DNA from: JBFGCT01 sp041581055
GTDB lineage: Bacteria > Actinomycetota > Acidimicrobiia > Acidimicrobiales > Ilumatobacteraceae
Reading direction: 5' to 3'
DNA length: 16,197 nucleotides
NCBI GenBank assembly: GCA_041581055.1
Contig: JBFGCT010000091.1
Coordinates: forward strand, 1 to 16,197
The notes below the pieces were generated by a model. It was not told where the DNA came from. It saw only the letters and a program-made list of their open reading frames with translations, and ran no database searches. Each line of letters starts with the position of its first letter. The first letter of the stretch is position 1. This document shows positions 7,184-13,538 of this stretch, one piece after another. The translations under genes were made by a program, and so were the position numbers.

Positions 7184-7198
7184 CGGCCGTCGCCCGCC

Positions 7199-8068
7199 TC
7201 AATCGGGAGCGGGATCCGCGTCGAGGTAGCCCCACTCGCGCAGCTGGGCGACGATCCGCGCCGCCGCCGCCGGGGGGTCGAGGGTGACGGTCTCGGCGCG
7301 GGCCGCGTCGCCCCCGCTCATGCGCAGGAGGCCGCGCACGCGGCTGAGCGTCTCCCCGACCGGCGGAGGCAGCACCCTGGCGCGCGGGCGGTACGGCGTG
7401 ACGACGCCGGCCGCGGCGTCCGGATCGTCGGGCGGGCCGGCCACGACGTCGATCGGGGCCGACTTGGAGGCGAGCGCCGCGGCCAGGCCGGCGCGCCGCA
7501 ACGAGGCGACCGACCCCACGACCGACAGCACGGCCGGCGGGCCGACGTCGAGCACCTCGCGCCGCCCGCCGTCGAGCCGGCGAACGACCCGCAGCGGGGC
7601 GCCGGTCCGCCACGCGTCGAGATCGACCCCGACCAGTCCGAGCGCCTGCGCCGCGCCGAGCCGGCCGGCGAGGAAGGCCGGCACCGACCCGGTCCCCCGA
7701 TCGAGCGAGTAGTCGCCGCACCAGACGAGGTCGGCCCCGTCGAGGGTCGGCGCCAGCGCGGCGGCCACGGTCGCGCCGCCGAGCGCGGCGCCCGCGTCGA
7801 CGCGCACCGCACGGTCGGCGCCGGCGGCGAGCGCGACGCGCAGCACGCTGTCCGCGGCGGGCGGGCCGAGCGCCACGACGGTCACGGTCGACGGGCCGCC
7901 GGCCCGCGCCCGCAGGGCGAGCGCCACCTCCAGCGCGGCCTCGTCGGCGGGCGACACCCCGAACCAGCGCCCGTCGGTGGCGGTCGGCCGACCGGTCGCG
8001 GGGTCGGTCGCACCGCCGGCGCCGGGCCCACCGAGCGGCACGTGCTTCCAGCACACCGCCAACCTCAC
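7199..8068 (-). CDS. etfB: Electron transfer flavoprotein beta subunit (FixA-like)
   Basis: This is the beta subunit of a heterodimeric electron transfer flavoprotein; the nucleotide-binding half pairs with EtfA, which holds FAD. It begins with the typical MRLAVCWKHVP strand. SPADEAALEVALALR and VTVVALGP follow, and CGDYSLDRGTGSVPAFLAGRLG corresponds to the conserved CGKQAIDxDxxxxGPxLAxxLG motif. At 289 residues it is slightly longer than usual (about 250-260). The GTG start is 7 bp after the fixX stop. The order etfA-fixC-fixX-etfB is a complete FixABCX set. Whether the protein binds AMP or a second, bifurcating FAD cannot be decided by eye. I recall ETF subunits beside mycofactocin genes being named mycofactocin-associated in some annotation sets, but could not check this. 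Confidence 0.9.
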   Translation of the reverse strand: MRLAVCWKHVPLGGPGAGGATDPATGRPTATDGRWFGVSPADEAALEVALALRARAGGPSTVTVVALGPPAADSVLRVALAAGADRAVRVDAGAALGGATVAAALAPTLDGADLVWCGDYSLDRGTGSVPAFLAGRLGAAQALGLVGVDLDAWRTGAPLRVVRRLDGGRREVLDVGPPAVLSVVGSVASLRRAGLAAALASKSAPIDVVAGPPDDPDAAAGVVTPYRPRARVLPPPVGETLSRVRGLLRMSGGDAARAETVTLDPPAAAARIVAQLREWGYLDADPAPD

Positions 8069-8075
8069 GGGCGAC

Positions 8076-8381
8076 TCATGTCTGTCTGAACACGACCCCG
8101 TGACCGCCCTCCGGGTACGTCCACGTGATCGCGCCCTCCCGGTTGCACACGAGGTAGCACGTGCCGCACTCGAAGCACTGCTCGTAGTTGAACAGGATGC
8201 CGCCGTCGGCGGTCGTGACGAACAGCTTGGCCGGGCAGGCGACGATGCACTCGCGGCTCGGGCACGTGCGGCAGACCGTGTCGTCGACGACGATGTGGGC
8301 CCGTTCGTGGACGTCGAACCGCGTCGAGCCGATCAGCTCCTCGAAGCTGCGCTCGGGCCACCGCTCGACCGTGCCGCTCAT
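8076..8381 (-). CDS. fixX: FixX-like ferredoxin, 2x[4Fe-4S]
   Basis: This 101-residue ferredoxin partners FixC, passing electrons between the ETF and the quinone-reducing flavoprotein. The first cluster motif is CRTCPSRECIVACP (Cys37, 40, 45, 49). The second is CFECGTCYLVC (Cys69, 72, 75, 79). The ending AITWTYPEGGHGVVFRQ is the FixX signature and separates it from ordinary bacterial ferredoxins. The start is ATG 8381. It overlaps the fixC stop as ATGA and has AGGAG six bases upstream, so it is preferred to a longer reading from 8405. This is a well-formed translationally coupled pair. Confidence 0.93.
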   Translation of the reverse strand: MSGTVERWPERSFEELIGSTRFDVHERAHIVVDDTVCRTCPSRECIVACPAKLFVTTADGGILFNYEQCFECGTCYLVCNREGAITWTYPEGGHGVVFRQT

Positions 8382-9745
8382 CCGAAGCTCCTGACGCCGT
8401 CCCACGCGTCGCGGGCGAGGTCGCGGAGCTTGACGCCGGCCCGCTTGCGCTCCTCGGCGACGATCCGTCGCAGCCCGGGTTTCGGGGCCGGGTTGTCGAC
8501 CCGGAACATCCGCTCGACCGAGTTGGCGACCATCGACGGGTAGCGATGCTGGACGCGGTCGGACAGGACCAGACCGGGCGCCCGCCGCAGCTTGCGGTGG
8601 TCGCGCAGCACGAACGTGTCGCGCAGCCGGCGTTCATAGCCGGCCAGGCCGGCCGCCGACGCGTCGTTGGCGGCGAGCGCCTCGACGGCCGCCTCGCCGG
8701 CGTAGAGGCCGCTGGCCATCGCGAAGTTGACGCCCTCCAGCCAGATGCCGGCGGCGAGGCACATCGCGGCCGCGTCGCCGGCGACCAACATCCCGTCGGC
8801 GGTCATCCTCGGCATCATCGACAGCCCGGCCTCGGGGATGACGTGCGCCGAGTACTCCTCGACCTCCCCGCCGTCGACGAGCGGGGCGATCGCCGAGTGC
8901 GACTTGAGGTTGGCGATGATCTCCTCCGGGCGCCGCGTCTGGGCGGCGAGCTTGGGGAGCTTGAGCACGACGCCGACCGCCAGCGATTCGAGGTTGGTGT
9001 AGACGAAGGCGCCGCCGTTGACCCCCGACGTGCCGCCGAGGATCTCGATGTCGACGCCGTCGCGCCCGCGCACGCCGAACCGCTCGTCGATCACCTCCTT
9101 CGGCAGCCCGATCGTCTCCTTGACGCCGACGGTGAAGTCCGCCGGGTCGACCTCGCCGTACAGGCCGGCCTGCTTGGCGAGGAAGCTGTTGACGCCGTCG
9201 CAGGCGATGACGACGCGGGACCGGAGGTCGCCGTCGGGCCGGTCGGTCGTGACGCCGACGACCGCGCCCGCCCGGTCGCGGAGCAGCCCGGTCGCCGTCG
9301 TCGAGCACAGCAGCTCGGCCCCGTCGGCCTCGGCCAACGACGCCAGCCAGTGGTCCCAGTCCGGCCGGTACGCGGTCGCCCCGTTGTACGGCGGCGCCGA
9401 CCACGCGTCGCCGCGGAAGTCGACCGTGAGCGCCTGGTCGGCGGTGAGCAGCATCGTCGAGCGGCGGGTGACCCAGCGTTGGACCGGAGCGTGCTCCCAC
9501 CAGCCGGGGTGCACGCCGTCGAGGACGCGCGGGTAGACCACGCCGCCGTACATGTTCTTCGAGCCGGCGAACGGCCCGCGCTCGAGCAGGATCACCGAGT
9601 GGCCGGCGCGGGCCACCGCGGTCGCCGCCAGCGAACCGGCCGGACCGGCGCCGACGACGATCACGTCGACGTCGGCGGGGCCGCGGTCGACCACGCGGGA
9701 CCGCGCCGGGTCGGCCGCCGGCCGCGTCGCCGGGCGCTCAGCCAC
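8378..9745 (-). CDS. fixC: FAD-dependent oxidoreductase, FixC/ETF:quinone oxidoreductase family
   Basis: This flavoprotein of about 455 residues takes electrons from ETF through FixX and is expected to pass them to membrane quinone. An N-terminal Rossmann motif, VDVIVVGAGPAGSLAATAVARAG (about 26-48), binds FAD. SKNMYGGVVYPRVLDGV, VVIACDGVNSFLAKQAG and GMLVAGDAAAMCLA are conserved in FixC, the last being the second FAD-contact GD motif. The protein has no transmembrane helix; family members attach to the membrane surface. It starts with GTG, overlapping the etfA stop by 8 bp, with GGGAGGT six bases upstream. It ends in a 4-bp overlap with fixX. Confidence 0.93.
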   Translation of the reverse strand: MAERPATRPAADPARSRVVDRGPADVDVIVVGAGPAGSLAATAVARAGHSVILLERGPFAGSKNMYGGVVYPRVLDGVHPGWWEHAPVQRWVTRRSTMLLTADQALTVDFRGDAWSAPPYNGATAYRPDWDHWLASLAEADGAELLCSTTATGLLRDRAGAVVGVTTDRPDGDLRSRVVIACDGVNSFLAKQAGLYGEVDPADFTVGVKETIGLPKEVIDERFGVRGRDGVDIEILGGTSGVNGGAFVYTNLESLAVGVVLKLPKLAAQTRRPEEIIANLKSHSAIAPLVDGGEVEEYSAHVIPEAGLSMMPRMTADGMLVAGDAAAMCLAAGIWLEGVNFAMASGLYAGEAAVEALAANDASAAGLAGYERRLRDTFVLRDHRKLRRAPGLVLSDRVQHRYPSMVANSVERMFRVDNPAPKPGLRRIVAEERKRAGVKLRDLARDAWDGVRSFG

Positions 9746-10658
9746 CGGCGACCTCCCGCCGGCCGCCGAGAAGGACCAGCAACTCGTCGAGGACGGCGTT
9801 GGCGTCGCTGACGATCGCCAGGTCGGACATCTGCATCATCGGGCAGTGGGCGTCGGTGTTGACGCTGATGATGTGCTCGGGGTCGCCGAGCCCGCTCGTG
9901 TGCTGCACCGCCCCGCTGATCCCGAACGCGACGTACAGATCCGGGTCGACGACCACGCCGGTCGTGCCGATCTGGCGCTCGTGCGGCGCCCAGGACCGGT
10001 CGGTGACGACGCGCGTCGCGCCCACCGTCGCCCCGATCGCCGCGGCGACGCGTTCGAGTTGCCCGAAGCGGGCGGCGTCGTCGAGCCCGGCCCCGCCGCC
10101 CACGATCCGGGCGGCCTCGGCGAGGTCCATCGTCGTCACGTCGGGTGGCAGCACCTCCACGACATCGGCGTCGATCGACGCGGCGGCCGGCGGCGGCGTC
10201 AGGACGTCGACCGTCGACGGCGCCTCCGTCGGCGCCACGCCGCGCACGCCCGGGATCAGCGTCGCGACGATCGGGCCGGTCAGCTGGCACTCGACGAGGT
10301 CGCGTCCGCCACGGCGGGCCACCCGCACATGGCCCGCCCGGATCTCGGTCGCCCCAGCCAGGAGCGGCCGGTCGAGCGCCTCGGCGAGGCGGGGGGCGAG
10401 GTCGCGCCCGTCGGCCGACGCGGGGAGGACCACGACCTCGTTGGCGGGCCGCGCGGCGACGACGGCGGCCAATGCCGTCGCCCAGCGACCGGGCTGGAAC
10501 GACCCGAGCTCGACCAGCCACGCCTCGTTCGCCAGCCCGGCGAGGTCGACCGACTCGCCGCCGGACCCGGCGACGACGGCCCGGCCGCCGCACTCGGCGA
10601 TCGTCTCGTCGGCCCCGGCGGGCAGGACGCCGTCACGAACCGGGACCACCGCGATCAT
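9738..10658 (-). CDS. etfA: Electron transfer flavoprotein alpha subunit (FixB-like)
   Basis: This is the alpha subunit of the ETF heterodimer, first gene of the six-gene operon. The N-terminal half (about 1-165) is the ETF alpha/beta domain and is divergent. The C-terminal FAD domain (about 184-290) is clear: RIVGGGAGL, then ATVGATRVVTDRSWAPHERQIG, then VVVDPDLYVAFGISGAVQHTSGL and ISVNTDAHCPMMQMSDLAIVSD, which match the FAD-binding motifs GAS/TR..VD, QVGQTG, GISGAIQH and INKD of EtfA. At 306 residues the length is normal. It starts with ATG, without a ribosome site but with a well-placed -10 box, suggesting a leaderless mRNA. It overlaps fixC by 8 bp. Confidence 0.92.
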   Translation of the reverse strand: MIAVVPVRDGVLPAGADETIAECGGRAVVAGSGGESVDLAGLANEAWLVELGSFQPGRWATALAAVVAARPANEVVVLPASADGRDLAPRLAEALDRPLLAGATEIRAGHVRVARRGGRDLVECQLTGPIVATLIPGVRGVAPTEAPSTVDVLTPPPAAASIDADVVEVLPPDVTTMDLAEAARIVGGGAGLDDAARFGQLERVAAAIGATVGATRVVTDRSWAPHERQIGTTGVVVDPDLYVAFGISGAVQHTSGLGDPEHIISVNTDAHCPMMQMSDLAIVSDANAVLDELLVLLGGRREVAGG

Positions 10659-10665
10659 CGACAGC

Positions 10666-10671
10666 AGCGTA
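10666..10671 (-). promoter_or_regulatory. etfA: -10 box of the etf-fix-mft operon (leaderless)
   Basis: TACGCT on the minus strand fits the TANNNT -10 consensus. Exactly 7 bases separate it from the etfA ATG, so transcription would start at the start codon itself. There is no Shine-Dalgarno sequence. A TTGCCG lies 19 bases upstream and is a possible, slightly distant -35. This is the likely promoter for the six genes. Confidence 0.5.
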
Positions 10672-10700
10672 CGGGGTGGCTCGGATCGGGCGGCAATCAG

Positions 10701-10716
10701 GTCGCCGGGGGCCGAC
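10701..10716 (-). terminator. Weak hairpin between the DedA gene and etfA
   Basis: The 16-base element pairs GTC-GCC with GGC-GAC across a one-base bulge and a CCC loop. It lies about 20 bases after the DedA stop and before the etfA promoter. It may end DedA transcription, but there is no T-run and the stem is short. Confidence 0.25.
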
Positions 10717-10736
10717 AGGAGCGGCGCGGGCGGCGG

Positions 10737-11396
10737 TCAGTCGGACGCGACCGGCTGTTCGACCGTGGCATCCGGCTCGGCTGTGTCCCCCCGCCTGTCG
10801 CGCGCCCAGCGAACCAGCTCGATCAGCGCGGTGATCGAGAGCGCCGTGGCGAACGCCAGCCAGAACGCGAGGGCGTGATTGTCCTCGAACGTCTGGCCGA
10901 AGATGTAGCCGAGGATCGCGGCGTACGAGGCCCAGAGGATGGTCGCCACGGCGACCCAGCCCATGAACCACTTCCGCGGCTGGTCGGTGACCCCCGACGA
11001 GACCGTCAGGATGGTCCGGCCACCGGGGATGAACCGAGCGGTGATCAGCAGCATCCCGCCCCGCTTGCGGATCTGGCGGCCCGCACCCTCCAGCCGCTCC
11101 TGCCGGTTCGGCTTGCGCTCGGCCCACCGCGTGACCAAGCCGCGGAAGCGGTGCCCGATCTCGTAGGCGGTGTTGTCGCCGCAAAACGCCCCGAACGCGC
11201 CGAAGGCGATGACGAGCACGAGGAGCTGGTTGCCCTGGCCGGCCGCCACACCGCCGATGATCACCGTCGTCTCGCTCGGGACGACCGGCACGATCGAGTC
11301 GAAGAACGCGACGACGAAGATGATCCCGAGGAACCACCAGTTCGACGAGATCTCGTCGATCCAGTCGGTGAGGTCGGTGAGGATGTTGGCGAGCAC
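10737..11396 (-). CDS. DedA family membrane protein (SNARE-associated/VTT domain)
   Basis: This protein of about 219 residues belongs to the DedA family. Members help recycle polyprenyl-phosphate or other lipids across the cytoplasmic membrane and support membrane energetics. Conserved landmarks are VVPSETTVIIGG (with the family Glu), FGAFGAFCGDNTAYEIGHRFRG, and RFIPGGRTILTVSSGV with the essential arginines, followed by WASYAAILGYIFGQTF. There are about five hydrophobic segments, and the C-terminal tail is acidic and probably cytoplasmic. The start is a GTG with no Shine-Dalgarno sequence; a TAACGT -10 candidate at 11406-11411 is 9 bases before it. The gene lies 38 bp after the GH13 gene, so read-through is also possible. 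Its substrate cannot be told. Confidence 0.9.
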   Translation of the reverse strand: MLANILTDLTDWIDEISSNWWFLGIIFVVAFFDSIVPVVPSETTVIIGGVAAGQGNQLLVLVIAFGAFGAFCGDNTAYEIGHRFRGLVTRWAERKPNRQERLEGAGRQIRKRGGMLLITARFIPGGRTILTVSSGVTDQPRKWFMGWVAVATILWASYAAILGYIFGQTFEDNHALAFWLAFATALSITALIELVRWARDRRGDTAEPDATVEQPVASD

Positions 11397-11434
11397 TGCG
11401 CGAGGACGTTAGCGAGGTTCGGGCGGGCGGCGGC

Positions 11435-13159
11435 TCAGAGGACGAACCAGAGCGCCGTGTCGGGGGGGACGACGCCGGGCGGCATCGTCTGGGCTGGCTC
11501 GCTGGCGACGACGGGCCGGGCCGTCGCCAACCCGTCGAGGTCGAGCGCGATCGGGTCGCCGGTCACGTTCAGCACGGCGGTCAGATCGCCGCGCCGGACG
11601 GCGATCAAGCCGGGCCCGACATCGAGGAGCTCGGTGGATGTCGGCTGCGAGCCGGCGTGTGTGCGGCGGGCGGCGATCAGCGTGCGGTACAGGTCGAGGT
11701 CGGAGCCCGGGACGTCGTGCTGTTCCGCGCGGGCGAACCCACCCCACCAGTCCGGTTGCGGCAGCCACGGTTCGGCCGGCTCGCCGCCGCCGGCCGGCCG
11801 CGCCGAGAAGCCGAACGCCCGAGCTGGATCGCCCGTCCACGGGAGCGGCACCCGGCATCCGTCCCGCCCGAGCTCGACGCCGCCGCTGCGGATGAACACC
11901 GGGTCCTCCCGTCGGTCGGCGGGGATGTCGAGCACCTCGGGGAGGCCGAGCTCCTCGCCCTGGTACAGGTAGATCGATCCGGGGAGCGCCATCGCCAGCG
12001 TGATCAACGCCCTCGCCCGACGCCGGCCGAGTACGACGTCGACCGGCGCGGCGGAGTTGACGAGGGCGTTGGCGGCCGCCGACGGCGGGGCGTGGGCGTC
12101 GGCGCGCCCGAGCCGCGTGGTCGCCCGCTGCGCGTCGTGGTTGTTCAAGGTCCAGCACGGGTCGATGCCCTGGTCGGTGAGCGAGAGCACGTCGCGCAGG
12201 GCCGTGTCGATGCTCTCGGTGTTCCACGGCGCCATCATCAGGTCGAACGAGAACACCTGGTGGAACTCGTCCGGACGGGCGAAGTCGGCGACCAGCTTCG
12301 GCTGTCCGACCAGATACGCCTCGGCGAGCATCATCAGGTCGCGGTCGGGGTGGCGTTCCATGTAGTCGTCGATCGCCCGGCGGAAGTAGCGCCACACGTC
12401 GTGACCCTCGGGGCGGAACACGGTGTAGGGGTTCTCCCACGTGATCTGCACCTCGGGGGTCCCGAGCGGCACCGGGGGCTGATCGGGCAGCTCGGGGTGC
12501 TTGCCGATCGGCGTGATCGCGTCGACCCGGAATCCCTCGACGCCACGGTCGAACCAGAACTCGAGGACGTCGACGAACATCTGCTCGACGTCGGCGTTGG
12601 TGTGGTTCAGGTCGGGTTGGTGCGGCGTGAACGTCCCGAGGTACCACTGCCTGTCGTCGGGCCCGAGACGGGTCCACGCCGAGCCGCCGAACGCCGCCCG
12701 CCAGTTGTTCGGCGGGGCGCCGTGCGGGTCGCCGGCGGCGTCGGGCTTCCCGTCGCGGATCCAGAAGCGTGCTCGCTCGGCGCTACCGGGCGCCGCCATG
12801 CGGGCTTCGGCGAACCACGCGTGCTGGTCGCTGCAGTGGTTCGGGACGAGGTCCATCACAACTCGGATGCCCCGCTTCCGGGCCTCGGCGAGCAGCGCGT
12901 CGAACGTGTCGAGCGTCCCGTACTCGTCGTGGATCCCGAAGTAGTCGGCCACGTCGTAGCCGTGGTCGCGCTGGGGCGACGGGTAGCACGGGTTGAGCCA
13001 GAGCGCGTCGACGCCGAGCGACGCGAGGTCGTCGAGGTGGCTCCGGATGCCGTCGAGGTCGCCGACGCCGTCGCCGGTCGAGTCGGCGAACGAACGCAGG
13101 TAGACCTGGTACACGACGGCGTCCTGCCACCAGCGGCGCGAGGGGCTCGTCGGACTCAT
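11435..13159 (-). CDS. GH13 alpha-glucosidase
   Basis: This is a cytosolic alpha-amylase-superfamily exo-glucosidase (oligo-1,6-/alpha-glucosidase group) that releases glucose from alpha-linked oligosaccharides or sucrose-like sugars. The (beta/alpha)8 barrel opens with WWQDAVVYQVYLRSF. DLVPNH (region I), GFRVDAI with nucleophile Asp213, LAEAY with acid/base Glu280, and NNHD with Asp342 form the complete catalytic set. GSIYLYQGEELGLPE follows, then a short C-terminal beta domain. At 574 residues it is full length and has no signal peptide. QPDLNHTN is a known substrate-specificity segment of the alpha-glucosidase group. It starts with ATG, with no Shine-Dalgarno sequence and a TACATT box 9 bases upstream. 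It sits beside a beta-glucosidase in the same orientation. Confidence 0.93.
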   Translation of the reverse strand: MSPTSPSRRWWQDAVVYQVYLRSFADSTGDGVGDLDGIRSHLDDLASLGVDALWLNPCYPSPQRDHGYDVADYFGIHDEYGTLDTFDALLAEARKRGIRVVMDLVPNHCSDQHAWFAEARMAAPGSAERARFWIRDGKPDAAGDPHGAPPNNWRAAFGGSAWTRLGPDDRQWYLGTFTPHQPDLNHTNADVEQMFVDVLEFWFDRGVEGFRVDAITPIGKHPELPDQPPVPLGTPEVQITWENPYTVFRPEGHDVWRYFRRAIDDYMERHPDRDLMMLAEAYLVGQPKLVADFARPDEFHQVFSFDLMMAPWNTESIDTALRDVLSLTDQGIDPCWTLNNHDAQRATTRLGRADAHAPPSAAANALVNSAAPVDVVLGRRRARALITLAMALPGSIYLYQGEELGLPEVLDIPADRREDPVFIRSGGVELGRDGCRVPLPWTGDPARAFGFSARPAGGGEPAEPWLPQPDWWGGFARAEQHDVPGSDLDLYRTLIAARRTHAGSQPTSTELLDVGPGLIAVRRGDLTAVLNVTGDPIALDLDGLATARPVVASEPAQTMPPGVVPPDTALWFVL

Positions 13160-13168
13160 CAGCCCGAC

Positions 13169-13174
13169 AATGTA
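13169..13174 (-). promoter_or_regulatory. Candidate -10 box of the GH13 gene
   Basis: TACATT on the minus strand is a good TANNNT match ending 9 bases before the ATG. With no ribosome site in the short leader, a near-leaderless transcript is likely. No -35 is recognisable, so an activator may be needed. Confidence 0.35.
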
Positions 13175-13175
13175 A

Positions 13176-13218
13176 GCCGGTTCGGGGCAATCCGTTCGGG
13201 AGGTCCGCGCGAACCGGC
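13176..13218 (-). terminator. Inverted repeat between the small gene and the GH13 gene
   Basis: GCCGGTTCG (13176-13184) and CGAACCGGC (13210-13218) are perfect 9-base inverted arms separated by 25 bases. They begin right after the small gene's stop. CGCGAACCGG also occurs twice as a direct repeat (13208-13217 and 13229-13238), the second copy inside the small gene. It could be a terminator of the upstream gene or an operator for the GH13 gene. Confidence 0.35.
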
Positions 13219-13219
13219 G

Positions 13220-13477
13220 CTAACTCTCCGCGAACCGGAGCGCGATGTTGATCTCGGTGGTGGCGTCGTCGAGCACGAAGACGCCGTCGGCGAAGAACGG
13301 GTCGTAACCGGCGCTCGTGAGCTCCATGCTGTACGTCCCGGCGGGGACCGGCAGGCTGTAGGCGCCGTCGCCGCCCGTCTTCGTCGTGTGGTCGCCGGGC
13401 TGCACGGTCACACTGGCGCCGTCGATGGGCATACCGTTGCTGATGCCGAGGACCTTGCCAGCGATTGTTCCTGCCAT
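13220..13477 (-). CDS. Small standalone carboxypeptidase-regulatory-like domain protein
   Basis: This 85-residue protein is essentially one beta-sandwich domain of the carboxypeptidase regulatory-like type (PF13620-like). Signs are the N-terminal AGTIAGKVLG strand, PIDGASVTVQPGDHTTKTGGDGAYSLPVPAGTYSMELTSAGYDP, and a final strand VLDDATTEINIALRF. This domain is usually a module in secreted or outer-surface proteins. Here it stands alone, without signal peptide or membrane helix, so it should be cytosolic unless exported by an unknown route. The start at ATG 13477 is set by AAGGAG (13485-13490) 7 bases upstream, one of the best ribosome sites in the window. A longer reading to 13636 would run into the GH3 gene. 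Its role is unknown. Confidence 0.8.
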   Translation of the reverse strand: MAGTIAGKVLGISNGMPIDGASVTVQPGDHTTKTGGDGAYSLPVPAGTYSMELTSAGYDPFFADGVFVLDDATTEINIALRFAES

Positions 13478-13497
13478 CGGCTCACTCCTTGATCCGG

Positions 13498-13513
13498 GGT
13501 TCCTCCAGGAACC
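13498..13513 (-). promoter_or_regulatory. Palindrome in the leader of the small gene
   Basis: GGTTCCTCCAGGAACC has perfect 7-base arms with a 2-base centre. It lies between a TACTGT -10 candidate (13526-13531, minus) and the AAGGAG ribosome site of the 85-residue protein. It could be an operator, or an RNA hairpin after the GH3 stop. Flanking CCGG on each side extends the pairing with a bulge. Confidence 0.4.
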
Positions 13514-13538
13514 GGTTTCCCCCAAACAGTAGGCGCGT

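Noticed and set aside
7132..7198. A hidden mftA-like precursor peptide gene in the etfB-mftE gap
   Set aside because: The gap of 67 bp is too short for a precursor of usual size. Read for the mycofactocin precursor's C-terminal Gly-Val-Tyr type ending, it shows no candidate.
5807..8089. Long plus-strand open frame opposite mftF, mftE and etfB
   Set aside because: It shows no recognisable domain and has antisense-type composition, while the minus strand carries clear mft and ETF motifs throughout.
9552..11972. 806-codon plus-strand open frame opposite etfA and the DedA gene
   Set aside because: It crosses several real minus-strand genes, their intergenic gaps and a likely promoter, and has no domain signature.
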